Under the pieces are notes generated by a model. The model had not been told where the DNA came from. It was given only the letters and a program-made list of their open reading frames with translations, and searched no databases. This document shows, in pieces, positions 1-10,011 of a stretch of DNA of 64,000 nucleotides. Position numbers and translations under genes: made by a program. Each line of letters opens with the position of its first letter. Position 1 is the stretch's first letter. This DNA is from Vibrio hepatarius. GTDB lineage: Bacteria; Pseudomonadota; Gammaproteobacteria; Enterobacterales; Vibrionaceae. The stretch covers positions 248,001-312,000 of the forward strand of contig NZ_JAATOO010000001.1 of NCBI RefSeq assembly GCF_011806575.1. Direction: 5' to 3'.

Positions 1-448
1 CATACCACTAGTTAAGTTATATCGGAAACCAGAACCAAGTAAACTTGCAGTCAAACAACAATTGAGTATTAACTCTAATTGTGAAACGAGCATTTTGCAT
101 ATTCACATCAATGAATAACCCGATTATTTTCAAGTTTAATAAAAATTTAACACAACAAAGCCCCAGAAATAAAAGGGAAAGCTCACAAATCCTAAGTGTG
201 ACTATTTACAGAAAACTCTTTGATTTCCATTCAGAACATTCACCTATTCTCTGTTATTCTTACACTTCGACTCCGTCACGGCACTAAGTGCAGGTTTTCG
301 CAACTATCTACAGATATTTACGCCACTCAGATCGCGTTTTTAGACAAAAATGAATGAATATAATTGCCTAACTCCACTTTATGATTGACTAAATTTTGCT
401 GGAGAGTAGAGTGGCGACCGAAGTAAGGAGTGCTTGTCTTTCTCAGGG

Positions 449-501
449 AGTGACTTGGCAAGGCCACATTCAATCTCTTAATGTTGTTTTTCTAAGTCAC
501 T
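449..501 (+). promoter_or_regulatory. Candidate leader hairpin before nhaB
   Basis: AGTGACTT at 449-456 is the exact reverse complement of AAGTCACT at 494-501. Between the arms a smaller ACATT/AATGT pair can extend the fold. It lies about 140 bases before the nhaB start. Only the base pairing is seen; that it is transcribed, and any function, are inferred. Confidence 0.3.
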
Positions 502-539
502 GTTGGATCGGGTTTAATACCCAAAATATCAATAAGAAT

Positions 540-572
540 TGCACTAAACCAAGAGTGCAGCTTTTGTTTGGT
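540..572 (+). promoter_or_regulatory. Candidate H-type pseudoknot in the nhaB leader
   Basis: TGCACT (540-545) pairs with AGTGCA (554-559) across the loop AAACCAAG. The loop bases ACCAA (548-552) are complementary to TTGGT (568-572) just 3' of the stem. This is the geometry of a compact H-type pseudoknot, as in some small riboswitches. It sits about 70 bases before the nhaB ATG. No known riboswitch consensus was recognised and chance pairing cannot be excluded. Confidence 0.25.
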
Positions 573-640
573 ATTGCTCCGATTTATGAAGCAAGCACGT
601 TCAGTGTCGATTCATAACAACTTATAAGAGTATTACGATC

Positions 641-2230
641 ATGCCGATTTCACTCGGAAATGCGTTTATTAAGAACTTTCTTGGTAAAGCCCCAGATTGG
701 TACAAAGTTGCCATCATTTCTTTCTTAATCATTAACCCTCTAGTTTTCTTCCTCGTAAACCCATTCGTAGCAGGCTGGCTATTAGTCGCAGAGTTTATCT
801 TTACTCTGGCAATGGCATTAAAGTGTTACCCACTTCAGCCAGGTGGCTTATTGGCGATCCAAGCGGTTGCCATTGGGATGACGAGCGCAGAGCAAGTCAA
901 ACATGAGCTGGTCGCAAACATCGAAGTACTGTTACTGCTAGTGTTCATGGTTGCGGGTATTTACTTTATGAAGCAGCTACTGCTGTTCATTTTTACCAAG
1001 ATCCTGCTAGGTATTCGCTCTAAATCAATGCTATCTGTTGCGTTCTGTTTCGCAGCAGCATTTTTGTCCGCATTCTTAGATGCACTAACGGTTATTGCGG
1101 TGGTGATTAGCGTAGCGGTCGGCTTCTACGCGATTTATCACAAAGTAGCATCAGGTAAAGGTTCAAGTACTGCCCACGACCATACACAAGACGACCACTT
1201 ATCTGAGCTGACTCGTGATGACTTGGAAAACTACCGTGCGTTCTTGCGTTCTCTGCTAATGCACGCTGGTGTGGGTACTGCACTCGGCGGTGTAATGACC
1301 ATGGTGGGTGAACCACAAAACCTGATCATTGCAGACCAAGCGGGTTGGCAATTTGGTGAATTCATCATTCGTATGCTGCCTGTAACTCTACCCGTATTCA
1401 TTTGTGGTTTGATTACTTGTGTGTTAGTCGAGAAGTTTAAAGTATTCGGTTACGGCGCTCGCCTACCTGATAACGTTCGTCAGATCTTGGTTGATTTCGA
1501 CAACGAGGAGCGTAAAAACCGTACTAACCAAGACGTCGCGAAACTTTGGGTTCAAGGTTTAATCGCGGTATGGTTGATCGTCGGCCTAGCATTGCACCTT
1601 GCAGCGGTTGGTCTAATTGGCCTATCGGTAATCATTCTCGCAACAGCTTTCACCGGTGTGATCGAAGAGCACTCATTGGGTAAAGCGTTTGAAGAAGCGT
1701 TGCCATTCACTGCCCTACTCGCGGTTTTCTTCTCTATTGTTGCAGTTATCATCGACCAAGAGCTATTTAAGCCAGTTATCGATGCAGTACTGCACGTTGA
1801 AGACAAAGGCACGCAGCTCGCGCTTTTCTACGTAGCAAACGGCTTGTTGTCGATGGTGTCGGACAACGTATTCGTTGGCACGGTTTACATCAACGAAGTG
1901 AAAACAGCTCTGATTGAAGGCATGATCACCCGCGATCAGTTCGACCTACTTGCTGTCGCTATCAACACCGGCACTAACCTACCTTCAGTTGCAACGCCAA
2001 ACGGCCAAGCTGCGTTCCTATTCTTGCTAACGTCTGCACTGGCGCCACTTATCCGCTTGTCATACGGACGCATGGTCATCATGGCACTGCCTTACACCAT
2101 CGTTTTAGCGTTAGTTGGCTTAGCTGGTATCGTCTTCTTAGTCGACCCAATGACAACTTGGTTCTACGATGCAGGCTGGATCTCACACCACGCTGGTGAC
2201 GCTGTTCAAGCGGTATCTGGTGGTCACTAA
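641..2230 (+). CDS. nhaB: Na+/H+ antiporter NhaB
   Basis: The 529-residue product is an inner-membrane antiporter that expels Na+ in exchange for H+ and supports sodium and pH homeostasis. The sequence is strongly hydrophobic throughout, with many membrane segments, and matches NhaB in length and in its start ([22 protein letters not shown]). A hydrophilic His/Asp-rich loop lies at about residues 175-200. The ATG at 641 is preceded by a weak AAGAG ribosome site at 626-630. It is followed by dsbB, the same order as in enterics, but a terminator separates the two. The long region before it may carry regulatory structure. Confidence 0.97.
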   Translation: MPISLGNAFIKNFLGKAPDWYKVAIISFLIINPLVFFLVNPFVAGWLLVAEFIFTLAMALKCYPLQPGGLLAIQAVAIGMTSAEQVKHELVANIEVLLLLVFMVAGIYFMKQLLLFIFTKILLGIRSKSMLSVAFCFAAAFLSAFLDALTVIAVVISVAVGFYAIYHKVASGKGSSTAHDHTQDDHLSELTRDDLENYRAFLRSLLMHAGVGTALGGVMTMVGEPQNLIIADQAGWQFGEFIIRMLPVTLPVFICGLITCVLVEKFKVFGYGARLPDNVRQILVDFDNEERKNRTNQDVAKLWVQGLIAVWLIVGLALHLAAVGLIGLSVIILATAFTGVIEEHSLGKAFEEALPFTALLAVFFSIVAVIIDQELFKPVIDAVLHVEDKGTQLALFYVANGLLSMVSDNVFVGTVYINEVKTALIEGMITRDQFDLLAVAINTGTNLPSVATPNGQAAFLFLLTSALAPLIRLSYGRMVIMALPYTIVLALVGLAGIVFLVDPMTTWFYDAGWISHHAGDAVQAVSGGH

Positions 2231-2277
2231 CTCCAAATATTGAAAAGTTTTTATTGCTACTGAAACTTTTACACGAT

Positions 2278-2306
2278 AAAAAGCTCTGATTAGTCAGGGC
2301 TTTTTT
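2278..2306 (+). terminator. Rho-independent terminator after nhaB
   Basis: AAAAAGCTCTGA and TCAGGGCTTTTTT form a stem with one G-T pair around the loop TTAG, followed by T residues. It ends nhaB transcription 18 bases before the dsbB start codon. Confidence 0.85.
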
Positions 2307-2323
2307 ATTTTCAGGACACTGTT

Positions 2324-2842
2324 GTGAATTTACTTTCCACACTTAAAACATTTTCCCAAGGACGTCTTTCTTGGTTCCTTCTTCTTGCATTTATCGTGTT
2401 CTTTGAAGCGTGCGCGTTGTTTTTCCAGCACGTTATGATGCTTTCACCTTGCGTGATGTGTATCTACGAGCGTGTCGCGATGCTAGGGATTGGCGGTGCT
2501 GCGTTGATTGGACTGATTGCTCCGAATAACCCAGTGTTTCGCTGGTTGGGCTTAGCCGCTTGGGGCGCTAGCGCGTACAAAGGCCTTGCACTATCAATGC
2601 AGCACGTTGATTATCAGTTTAATCCATCCCCATTTGCGACTTGCGATCTATTTGTCACATTCCCAGATTGGGCGCCACTTAACCAATGGGTTCCGTGGAT
2701 GTTTGAAGCGTATGGCGACTGTAGCAAGATAGTTTGGCAATTCTTAACCCTATCAATGCCGCAATGGTTAGTGATCATTTTTGCTGCAAACCTTATCGCT
2801 TTAGCGGTAATTGTGATTTCTCAGTTTGCCAAAAACAAATAA
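2324..2842 (+). CDS. dsbB: Disulfide bond formation protein B
   Basis: This inner-membrane quinone reductase reoxidises periplasmic DsbA and passes electrons to ubiquinone. The 172-residue product has four membrane segments. Both redox pairs are present: the CxxC at Cys43/Cys46 (PCVMC) and Cys107/Cys133 in the second periplasmic loop. The start is a GTG at 2324; the frame before it has no better start. It follows nhaB, as in other gammaproteobacteria, but after a terminator, so its promoter must overlap or follow the nhaB end. Length and cysteine spacing are normal for the family. Confidence 0.96.
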   Translation: MNLLSTLKTFSQGRLSWFLLLAFIVFFEACALFFQHVMMLSPCVMCIYERVAMLGIGGAALIGLIAPNNPVFRWLGLAAWGASAYKGLALSMQHVDYQFNPSPFATCDLFVTFPDWAPLNQWVPWMFEAYGDCSKIVWQFLTLSMPQWLVIIFAANLIALAVIVISQFAKNK

Positions 2843-2864
2843 CTTGGCTCTTTTCTAGAGACTA

Positions 2865-2891
2865 AAAAGCGCAGGTCATACCTGCGCTTTT
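2865..2891. terminator. Bidirectional terminator between dsbB and ftsK
   Basis: A perfect 12-bp inverted repeat, AAAAGCGCAGGT and ACCTGCGCTTTT, closes on the three-base loop CAT and has T runs on both strands. It can serve dsbB on the plus strand and ftsK, which ends at 2915, on the minus strand. Confidence 0.9.
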
Positions 2892-2914
2892 GTTTTTATC
2901 TTCGTTCGTTTTGA

Positions 2915-5890
2915 TTAGTTCATATCACGACTTGGGGCTGGAGCTAATACCTCGCGGTTCCCATTATGGCCTGGCGCGCTGACAATACCTTGTGCTTCCA
3001 ACTGCTCAACGATACGCGCGGCACGGTTGTAACCGATTTTAAAGCGACGCTGAACACCAGAAACCGAACCACGTCGAGACTGAACCACGTGCTCAACCAC
3101 TTGGTCAAATAGCGGATCCATCTCTTCATCACCTTCTGGCTTTTCACCCGGCAACAGCGCTTCTGGGCCTTGGTCACCATGCGTAATTTCATCGATGTAA
3201 TTTGGCTTACCACGCGCTTTCCAGTTATTCACTACCGCGTGAACATCGTCGTCCGAAGCAAATGCGCCGTGAACACGGATTGTGTGGCTTGAACCCGGCG
3301 GCAAGTAAAGCATGTCACCCATACCCAATAATGATTCAGCGCCGCCCTGGTCTAGGATAGTGCGCGAGTCGGTCTTAGTCGAAACGGTAAACGCAACTCG
3401 AGTCGGAATATTGGCCTTGATCAGACCCGTAATAACATCAACCGAAGGACGCTGGGTCGCTAGAATCAAGTGGATACCTGCAGCACGTGCTTTTTGAGCT
3501 AGGCGAGCAATCAGCTCTTCCACTTTCTTACCAACCACCATCATCAGGTCAGCAAACTCGTCCACCACCACAACAATGTACGGCAGTTTCTCGAGTAGTG
3601 GTGGCAGCTCATCCATACTGTCGCCTGGTTGCCACAATGGATCGTGGATTGGGTGCCCAGCTTCTGCTGCCATCTTAAGCTTATCGTTAAAACCTTTGAT
3701 GTTTCGCACACCAAGCGCTGACATCAGTTTGTAGCGGCGTTCCATCTCACCCACACACCAACGTAGTGCGTTTGAGGCATCTTTCATGTCGGTCACAACT
3801 TCAGACAATAGATGCGGGATACCTTCATAGATAGAAAGTTCGAGCATCTTAGGGTCAATCATGATGAAACGTACATCTTCTGGCGTCGCTTTATAAAGCA
3901 TACTCAGAATCATTACGTTCACACCGACCGACTTACCCGAACCTGTAGTACCTGCCACCAACACGTGTGGCATCTTCGATAGGTCTGCAACCACTGCTTC
4001 GCCAGCGATGTCTTGGCCTAGCACGACTGTCGTTGGCGATTTCGCATCAATAAACTGAGGACTGCCTACCACATCTGAGAAGTATACGGTTTGACGGCTC
4101 ATATTAGGCAATTCTAGGCCGACATAAGGTTTACCCGGAATCACCTCTACGACGCGTACCGCCATTGCAGACAATGAACGAGCCAAGTCCATTGAAAGTC
4201 CAGAAATACGGCTTACTTTCACACCCGGAGCCAGATCTAGCTCAAACCGAGTAATGACAGGTCCAGGGAATATGTCCACAACTTCCGCTTTGATTTTGTA
4301 ATCCGCCAGTTTTGCTTCTACCAAGCGCGCGATCTCTTCCAATGCTTCACGGTCGATGAAGTTTTCACGCTTTTCTGGATGGTACAATAGCTCCAACGTC
4401 GGCATTGGTTCTTTTGGTTTAGGCAGGTTCGTTTCTTGTTGCACCAAGAATGGATTTTGCTGTGCAGCGACTTTTGCCTGAGCATCAGAAACGATGTTTT
4501 GGAATGCCGCGACGTCTTGGTCTTCTGGGTCGACTTCTTCGACGTCTGCCATCACAGGTTGTTGCTCATCGTCGTCCGCCACATCAAAGGTGGAAATGGT
4601 CGGTTCTTGATGGTCCGATTCTGGCTCAATTGACGCCGAGATGTCTTCCAATTGCTCGGTTTGCAGCGCAGGTTGAGTGAGCTCTTCTTCCGCCGCTTCT
4701 TCAGCATTGTTCCATGGGAGGTTTTGCTCTACAGACACTTGCTGTTGAGATTGTTCGTACTCATAGATTGTCTGGAAGTCATTATGAGGTTCAACTGGGT
4801 TTTCGTCGGCCGCTTGTTGAGCAAAGTCATCTTCACGCTGCGCTGCCGCTTCTAATTCTTCAATCGTTGCACCCAACTGGCGCGTACGCTCTACCTGCGG
4901 CTCATCTTCATGATCTGGCGCAGGTTGTGGTTTAGCCGTTGCCACAACAGGTTCAGGAGCAACAACTGGCTCAGGTTGAGCTTGAATAGGTTCAGGCTGA
5001 CGAGGCGGCGTTTGCGTCGATTTGTCTTCAAACACAGGTTCATCAACGCTCGGGGCTTCAAAGAGTGGGTCCGCACTAATAACAGGTTCTTTGCGTGCCT
5101 CAGGCATGTGAATGTTGAAGCGACGTTGCGGCTCGGCAGCGTCTTCCGCCATTTCTTTAGCAGCAAACGGCAATTCTTCACGCTCTAGATCATGCGGAGC
5201 TGAATTCGCCATCGCCAGTTGGGCTTCGAGGATTTCTTCTTGTTCACCACGAATCTTGTTCAACAAACCGGTGAATGCAGATATCGCCAACGCGCCTAGT
5301 TTATCAACGATCGTTAGCCATGAAACGCCCGTGAGTAAGGTTAAGCCTGCGCCCCAAAGGAACAACAGTACCAAGGTCGTCCCCAGTACATTTAGCGTTG
5401 GCAGAGCGAGGCTGGTAAGCACATCACCAATCACGCCACCTGAAGAGAAATACCAAATATCGTCAAAGTTAATATCGGCAAGACCACAGCTGGTGAGAAT
5501 AAGTATGGTTAGACCAAGTAGACGCGTGCCCCAGAGCATCAAATCTAAAGGCTCGTCTTCATCACGGTTACGCAGAAATACCCATGCTGTGACCGTAATA
5601 ATAAACGGAATTGGGTATGCCAAAGAACCAAAGGTAAAAAATAGCGTATCCGCCAGCCAAGCACCGACGAGGCCACCAGCGTTTTCAACATCAACTCCCC
5701 ATGCGGTTTGAGACCATGAGGGATCAGCAGGACTAAAAGTCAGTAGTGCGACAGACAGCAAAATAGAAAGCAGCACAATCACAATAAGTGTGCACTCCTT
5801 GAGACGTTGCGGACCTGTCAGGCGAGAAGGCTGAGGCTCTTCCCCTGTTTTGATTATTGTTTCAACTTTACTTCTGTTCTCTTTGAACAT
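2915..5890 (-). CDS. ftsK: DNA translocase FtsK
   Basis: FtsK is a septal DNA pump that moves chromosome ends apart and activates XerCD recombination at dif during division. The N-terminal ~210 residues hold the membrane segments. A long Glu/Gln/Pro-rich low-complexity linker follows (about residues 225-500). The RecA-like motor has Walker A GTTGSGKS (about residues 647-654 from this start) and Walker [11 protein letters not shown]. The C-terminus is the gamma winged-helix domain that reads KOPS ([20 protein letters not shown]). The frame extends to a TTG at 5896, but the ATG at 5890 is the likelier start. In E. coli ftsK is also next to lrp. Confidence 0.96.
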   Translation of the reverse strand: MFKENRSKVETIIKTGEEPQPSRLTGPQRLKECTLIVIVLLSILLSVALLTFSPADPSWSQTAWGVDVENAGGLVGAWLADTLFFTFGSLAYPIPFIITVTAWVFLRNRDEDEPLDLMLWGTRLLGLTILILTSCGLADINFDDIWYFSSGGVIGDVLTSLALPTLNVLGTTLVLLFLWGAGLTLLTGVSWLTIVDKLGALAISAFTGLLNKIRGEQEEILEAQLAMANSAPHDLEREELPFAAKEMAEDAAEPQRRFNIHMPEARKEPVISADPLFEAPSVDEPVFEDKSTQTPPRQPEPIQAQPEPVVAPEPVVATAKPQPAPDHEDEPQVERTRQLGATIEELEAAAQREDDFAQQAADENPVEPHNDFQTIYEYEQSQQQVSVEQNLPWNNAEEAAEEELTQPALQTEQLEDISASIEPESDHQEPTISTFDVADDDEQQPVMADVEEVDPEDQDVAAFQNIVSDAQAKVAAQQNPFLVQQETNLPKPKEPMPTLELLYHPEKRENFIDREALEEIARLVEAKLADYKIKAEVVDIFPGPVITRFELDLAPGVKVSRISGLSMDLARSLSAMAVRVVEVIPGKPYVGLELPNMSRQTVYFSDVVGSPQFIDAKSPTTVVLGQDIAGEAVVADLSKMPHVLVAGTTGSGKSVGVNVMILSMLYKATPEDVRFIMIDPKMLELSIYEGIPHLLSEVVTDMKDASNALRWCVGEMERRYKLMSALGVRNIKGFNDKLKMAAEAGHPIHDPLWQPGDSMDELPPLLEKLPYIVVVVDEFADLMMVVGKKVEELIARLAQKARAAGIHLILATQRPSVDVITGLIKANIPTRVAFTVSTKTDSRTILDQGGAESLLGMGDMLYLPPGSSHTIRVHGAFASDDDVHAVVNNWKARGKPNYIDEITHGDQGPEALLPGEKPEGDEEMDPLFDQVVEHVVQSRRGSVSGVQRRFKIGYNRAARIVEQLEAQGIVSAPGHNGNREVLAPAPSRDMN

Positions 5891-5911
5891 AACCAACTTA
5901 TCTTTGTAGCG

Positions 5912-5949
5912 AAAAAAAATAGCCCGAGCAGCTATGCTACTCGGACTAT
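5912..5949 (-). terminator. Terminator downstream of lrp
   Basis: Read on the minus strand, ATAGTCCGAG and CTCGGGCTAT form a 10-base stem with one mismatch, followed by eight T residues. It lies between the lrp stop (6026) and the ftsK start, so it ends lrp transcription and makes ftsK largely independent. Confidence 0.8.
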
Positions 5950-6025
5950 CGATTTAACCATATAAGGGCCTAAAACCCAATTGCCTAAAGTCAGAATATC
6001 GAAAGGTATTCAGACTTATACGCAA

Positions 6026-6520
6026 TTATCGAGTTTTGATAACCAATTGGTTCGTTTGCTTAACTTCTTCCATTACCACGTAGGTACGTGTGTCGTTTAC
6101 ACCTGGAAGGCGTAGCAGTGTGTCACCTAACAGTTTACGGTACGCACTCATATCTGATACTCGCGTTTTCAACAAGTAGTCAAAGTCGCCCGATACTAAG
6201 TGACACTCTTGAATATCATCTAGTTTCTGAACTGCAGTATTAAACTGCTCAAACACGTCTGGCGCACCACGATTTAAAGTGATTTCAACGAAAACGAGTA
6301 GTGATGCATCAAGGTACTGTGGGTTCAGTAATGCTGTGTACCCAGTAATGTAACCTTGTCGCTCAAGACGACGAACACGTTCTAGACATGGTGTAGGAGA
6401 AAGACCCACACGCTTGGACAGTTCTACGTTTGATATGCGACCGTCTTTCTGCAATTCATTAAGAATATTGCGATCGATACGGTCTAGATCCTTGGACGGC
6501 TTCTTATTGTTGTCTGCCAT
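6026..6520 (-). CDS. lrp: Leucine-responsive regulatory protein Lrp
   Basis: Lrp is a global DNA-binding regulator of amino-acid metabolism and nutrient response. The 164-residue product has an N-terminal winged helix-turn-helix (LDRIDRNILNELQKDGRISNV onward) and a C-terminal RAM effector domain (VFVEITLNRG and CHLVSGDFDYLL). It is nearly identical in pattern to E. coli Lrp, so it is the global paralogue and not a local AsnC type. A good AAGGTGG ribosome site precedes the ATG. It is divergent from ald, a known type of Lrp target, across a 168-bp AT-rich region. Confidence 0.96.
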   Translation of the reverse strand: MADNNKKPSKDLDRIDRNILNELQKDGRISNVELSKRVGLSPTPCLERVRRLERQGYITGYTALLNPQYLDASLLVFVEITLNRGAPDVFEQFNTAVQKLDDIQECHLVSGDFDYLLKTRVSDMSAYRKLLGDTLLRLPGVNDTRTYVVMEEVKQTNQLVIKTR

Positions 6521-6570
6521 TTTTTATTCCACCTTGTTACTTCCTTGCAAAAAAATATACTACAATCTTT

Positions 6571-6592
6571 TAATATTTAGTATCAAATATTA
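6571..6592. promoter_or_regulatory. Candidate Lrp operator between lrp and ald
   Basis: Perfect 8-bp arms TAATATTT and AAATATTA are separated by the six bases AGTATC in an AT-rich divergent promoter region. AT-rich dyads of this type are typical of Lrp sites. The position fits both lrp autoregulation and ald control; this is inferred. Confidence 0.45.
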
Positions 6593-6688
6593 TTACATCC
6601 TGTCTATACTAGACGTTAATTCGAAGATTTACCCTACACTTAGTTATTCAAACCAGATTTCACAACCAAAATAGAATAAGGAGTCAGG

Positions 6689-7813
6689 ATGATCATAGGC
6701 GTACCTAAAGAGATCAAGAACCACGAGTACCGCGTAGGCATGATCCCAGCAAGCGTTCGCGAGCTAGTGTCTAAAGGCCACCAAGTTTTTGTTGAAACCA
6801 ATGCCGGCGTAGGCATTGGTTTTTCAGACGACGATTACATCGCTGTAGGCGCATCCATTCTTCCTACTGCTGCAGAGGTTTTCGCAACAGCTGAGATGAT
6901 TGTCAAAGTCAAAGAACCTCAAGCTGTTGAGCGTGCCATGCTCCGCGAAGGGCAAATTTTATTTACATATTTGCACCTAGCACCAGATTTTCCACAAACT
7001 GAAGAGCTAATCAAGAGCAAAGCTGTCTGCATAGCATATGAAACTGTAACAGATAATATGGGTCGTTTGCCACTACTAGCTCCAATGTCTGAAGTCGCAG
7101 GACGCATGTCTATTCAAGCTGGTGCACAAACCTTAGAGAAATCTCACGGTGGTTGTGGACTTCTTCTTGGCGGCGTTCCAGGCGTTGAACCAGCTAAAGT
7201 TGTCGTCATCGGCGGCGGTGTCGTTGGCGCCAATGCTGCTCGCATGGCCATCGGTCTTCGCGCGGATGTCACTATTCTTGATCGCAACGTTGATACACTA
7301 CGTCGTCTAGACGAAGAATTCCAGGGTCAAGCAAAAGTTATTTACTCAACTGAAGATGCAATCGAAAAACACGTCCTTGAAGCTGACCTAGTCATTGGCG
7401 CAGTGCTTATCCCTGGTGCTGCGGCTCCTAAACTTGTCACCAAAGAACACATTGCCAAAATGAAGCCTGGTTCTGCGGTCGTTGACGTAGCGATCGACCA
7501 AGGTGGTTGTTTCGAAACTTCACACGCAACCACTCACGCGGAACCAACTTACATTGTTGATGATGTAGTTCACTACTGTGTTGCGAACATGCCAGGTGCT
7601 GTTGCTCGCACTTCTACTTTCGCCCTTAATAACGCAACACTACCTTATATTATCAAACTAGCCAACAAAGGTTATCGCGAAGCGCTTCTTGAAGACAAAG
7701 GTTTCCTAGAAGGTCTGAACGTTATCCACGGTAAAGTGACGTGTAAAGAAGTCGCAGAAGGCTTTGGTCTGGAATACATCGAACCAGAAGCCGCGATTGC
7801 GATGTTTAACTAA
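6689..7813 (+). CDS. ald: Alanine dehydrogenase
   Basis: The enzyme reversibly deaminates L-alanine to pyruvate and ammonia with NAD+, feeding alanine carbon into central metabolism. The 374-residue product has the family N-terminus ([20 protein letters not shown]), the substrate-binding KVKEP and H-containing segments, and a Rossmann NAD site at [16 protein letters not shown] (about residues 171-186). An AAGGAG ribosome site is 7-8 bases from the ATG. Facing lrp is consistent with Lrp-dependent induction by alanine, as known for related ald genes. Length is standard. Confidence 0.97.
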   Translation: MIIGVPKEIKNHEYRVGMIPASVRELVSKGHQVFVETNAGVGIGFSDDDYIAVGASILPTAAEVFATAEMIVKVKEPQAVERAMLREGQILFTYLHLAPDFPQTEELIKSKAVCIAYETVTDNMGRLPLLAPMSEVAGRMSIQAGAQTLEKSHGGCGLLLGGVPGVEPAKVVVIGGGVVGANAARMAIGLRADVTILDRNVDTLRRLDEEFQGQAKVIYSTEDAIEKHVLEADLVIGAVLIPGAAAPKLVTKEHIAKMKPGSAVVDVAIDQGGCFETSHATTHAEPTYIVDDVVHYCVANMPGAVARTSTFALNNATLPYIIKLANKGYREALLEDKGFLEGLNVIHGKVTCKEVAEGFGLEYIEPEAAIAMFN

Positions 7814-7836
7814 TTGGCTAAAAGCCCATCAATGAC

Positions 7837-7863
7837 AAAAGCGCCTTATAAAAGGCGCTTTTT
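7837..7863. terminator. Bidirectional terminator between ald and yfbV
   Basis: AAAAGCGCCTT and AAGGCGCTTTT form an 11-bp perfect stem around ATAA, with T residues on both strands. It can end both the rightward ald and leftward yfbV transcripts. Confidence 0.88.
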
Positions 7864-7881
7864 GTTTGCTCTGATAACATT

Positions 7882-8334
7882 TTAGAACCAACGTTCTAGA
7901 GATGATTTGTCGAGTTGTCTGAAGGCGCTATTGAGAATGCGTGCCAACTCTTTGTATCTAGGGCGAGATTTAATCGGCTCGACCGCACTGCCACTTTCCA
8001 CAATCTTTTGATGAATTTCTCGATACCAACCCGCTAATGATGGAGGCAACTGGGTGTTCGCCCTATTGCCCAACCACCAGATACCTTGAATCGGCATACT
8101 GATCGCAAACAGAGCGATGATGACCGATTGAGGCATTGAGCTGTAGTTATCAAAAGCCATCTGAGTCAAAACACTGATGGCGGCGATCGCTGGCATTACT
8201 TTTACCCCAAAGCGAGTCGCTTTGATGATGCGCTGCTCAGGAAACAATAAGTTGAGCTCTTTGCGCATAGGCCAGGTATCCATGTACTTCTGCCCATCTC
8301 GTAGGCTATGAACTAATCCGACTTTATTACTCAT
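7882..8334 (-). CDS. yfbV: UPF0208 membrane protein YfbV
   Basis: A 150-residue inner-membrane protein of the conserved YfbV family, which has been linked in E. coli to chromosome macrodomain organisation near Ter. Two membrane segments are visible at about residues 45-62 and 68-88 ([20 protein letters not shown]). The rest is polar and probably cytoplasmic. It stands divergent from ackA, the conserved enteric arrangement, which supports the call. The precise role is not deducible from the sequence. Confidence 0.9.
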   Translation of the reverse strand: MSNKVGLVHSLRDGQKYMDTWPMRKELNLLFPEQRIIKATRFGVKVMPAIAAISVLTQMAFDNYSSMPQSVIIALFAISMPIQGIWWLGNRANTQLPPSLAGWYREIHQKIVESGSAVEPIKSRPRYKELARILNSAFRQLDKSSLERWF

Positions 8335-8697
8335 ACGACTCTCTCACTTAATAGCTTCAGGCCTTGATTAAAATTTAATTGAAACATTCAACTTTAAACG
8401 CAAAAAAATGATAAAAGTTAATATTCTTTCAAATTTTTTTTGTTATCATTAGCGCTTATCGCTATTCTTTGCAGACCTACAATCTCATTGTTGCCGTTAT
8501 TTACCAGATAAGCAACTCTTGAGACCTATCTGCAAGGATGCAAACGCGGTGACTTGGAATCATCACGTTCATAATTATACGGAATTCGAAGTTTTTTTGA
8601 CCAAGATTAGTACACGCTATTTTCAGCATCGTCTATTCTTGTGATTAATTTTCATCCTTACTGATTTTGTAATCAGACGAATAACAGGTAGTCATAC
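8335..8697 (+). promoter_or_regulatory. Promoter and leader region of ackA
   Basis: A 363-bp gap between yfbV and ackA without a gene. The left part is AT-rich (8395-8450). Further on, CTTTGCAGA (8467-8475) pairs with TCTGCAAGG (8529-8537), and inside it ACAAT/ATTGT (8479-8491) forms a small hairpin. This suggests a folded 5' leader, but no known RNA motif was recognised. Confidence 0.4.
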
Positions 8698-9894
8698 ATG
8701 TCTAAGCTAGTTTTAGTTTTAAACTGCGGTAGTTCTTCTCTTAAATTTGCCGTTGTTGATGCCGAGAACGGCGACGAGCACTTATCAGGTCTTGCTGAGT
8801 GTCTTCACCTTCCTGAAGCTCGCATCAAGTGGAAACTTGATGGCAAGCACGAAGCTCAACTAGGCGAAGGTGCAGCTCACGAAGAAGCACTCGCGTTTAT
8901 GGTAGAAACTATTCTTGCTTCTAAGCCAGAGCTTAAAGCTAACCTAGGCGCAATCGGTCACCGTATCGTTCACGGTGGCGAGCAGTTCACTCAATCTGCA
9001 CTAATTACTGATGAAGTTCTAAAAGGTATTCAAGACGCTGCAACATTTGCACCTCTTCATAACCCTGCGCATATCATCGGTATCGAAGCGGCTAAGAAAA
9101 ACTTCCCTGAGCTGAAAAACGTTGCTGTATTTGACACTGCATTCCACCAAACAATGCCTGAAGAGTCTTACCTATATGCTCTTCCTTACAACCTATACAA
9201 AGAGCACGGTATTCGTCGTTACGGTATGCACGGTACTTCTCACCTGTTCATCACTCGTGAAGTCGCTGGCCTACTAAACAAGCCTATGGAAGAAGTGAAC
9301 ATCATCAACTGTCACCTAGGTAACGGCGCATCTGTATGTGCAATCAAGAACGGTAAATCAGTAGACACTTCTATGGGTCTAACTCCGCTTGAAGGTCTAG
9401 TAATGGGTACTCGCTGTGGCGACATCGACCCTGCGATCATCTTCCACCTACACGACGCTCTAGGTTACTCAGTTGATCAAATCAACACGATGCTGACTAA
9501 AGAATCTGGTCTTCAAGGTCTAACTGAAGTGACTTCTGACTGTCGTTTCGTTGAAGACAACTACGGTGAAAAAGAAGAAGCAACACGTGCAATGGACGTG
9601 TTCTGCCATCGTCTAGCTAAATATGTAGCAGGTTACACTGCTTCAATGGACGGCCGTCTAGACGCAATCACTTTCACTGGCGGTATTGGCGAGAACTCAG
9701 GCCCTATCCGTGAAATGGTTCTAAACCGTCTTGGTATCTTCGGTATCGAAGTAGATAGCGAAGCAAACCTTAAAGCACGTTTTGGTGGTGAAGGTACTAT
9801 CACGACTGCAGAAAGCCGTATCCCAGCAATGGTTATCTCTACCAACGAAGAGCTAGTTATTGCAGAAGACACTGCACGTCTAGCAGCTCTTTAA
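8698..9894 (+). CDS. ackA: Acetate kinase
   Basis: Acetate kinase interconverts acetyl phosphate + ADP and acetate + ATP. With Pta it forms the overflow and acetate-assimilation node, and it sets the level of acetyl phosphate. The 398-residue product starts with the ASKHA phosphate-binding motif [13 protein letters not shown]. It contains the catalytic-Arg region GHRIVHGG, the His region [10 protein letters not shown] and the adenosine motif FTGGIGENS. An ACAGG ribosome site precedes the ATG. It is followed by pta after 117 bp, the usual operon. Codon use is strongly biased, as expected for a highly expressed gene. Confidence 0.98.
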   Translation: MSKLVLVLNCGSSSLKFAVVDAENGDEHLSGLAECLHLPEARIKWKLDGKHEAQLGEGAAHEEALAFMVETILASKPELKANLGAIGHRIVHGGEQFTQSALITDEVLKGIQDAATFAPLHNPAHIIGIEAAKKNFPELKNVAVFDTAFHQTMPEESYLYALPYNLYKEHGIRRYGMHGTSHLFITREVAGLLNKPMEEVNIINCHLGNGASVCAIKNGKSVDTSMGLTPLEGLVMGTRCGDIDPAIIFHLHDALGYSVDQINTMLTKESGLQGLTEVTSDCRFVEDNYGEKEEATRAMDVFCHRLAKYVAGYTASMDGRLDAITFTGGIGENSGPIREMVLNRLGIFGIEVDSEANLKARFGGEGTITTAESRIPAMVISTNEELVIAEDTARLAAL

Positions 9895-9901
9895 TTGACT
9901 C

Positions 9902-9928
9902 AACCGGTTGGCACTGAGCCAGCCGGTT
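9902..9928 (+). promoter_or_regulatory. Intercistronic hairpin between ackA and pta
   Basis: AACCGGTTGGC and GCCAGCCGGTT form an 11-bp stem with one G-T pair and an ACTGA loop, 7 bases after the ackA stop. It lacks a long T run, so it more likely acts as a partial terminator or a 3'-end stabiliser than as a full stop. Confidence 0.5.
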
Positions 9929-10011
9929 CTCTTTAGTGGGGCTTAACTCCTATTCCACGCCAAGGAATACGCAGTTGAGCTTTTATCCCAATAGCAAAAG
10001 GTACTCTACGA

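Larger units (their letters stand above)
1..640 (+). other. Long AT-rich region upstream of nhaB
   Basis: No convincing gene is visible. The short open frames here (81-287 and 396-617) have no recognisable protein pattern and no good ribosome binding site. In enterics the gene divergent from nhaB is fadR. The first three bases read CAT, which would be an ATG on the minus strand, but nothing downstream of it is in the window, so I do not call it. The region most likely holds the nhaB promoter and a leader that could be long; its right half contains two inverted repeats listed separately. Confidence 0.5.

Noticed and set aside
1..3. CAT at the window start as the ATG of a divergent fadR
   Set aside because: Gene order in relatives suggests it, but no coding sequence is in the window, so it cannot be supported.
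81..617. Two short frames upstream of nhaB (68 and 73 codons)
   Set aside because: Composition is not protein-like, there is no ribosome binding site and no family resemblance; they overlap candidate leader structures.
5112..5711. A 199-codon plus-strand frame inside ftsK
   Set aside because: It is an antisense shadow of the ftsK N-terminal coding region; no start signal or family pattern.
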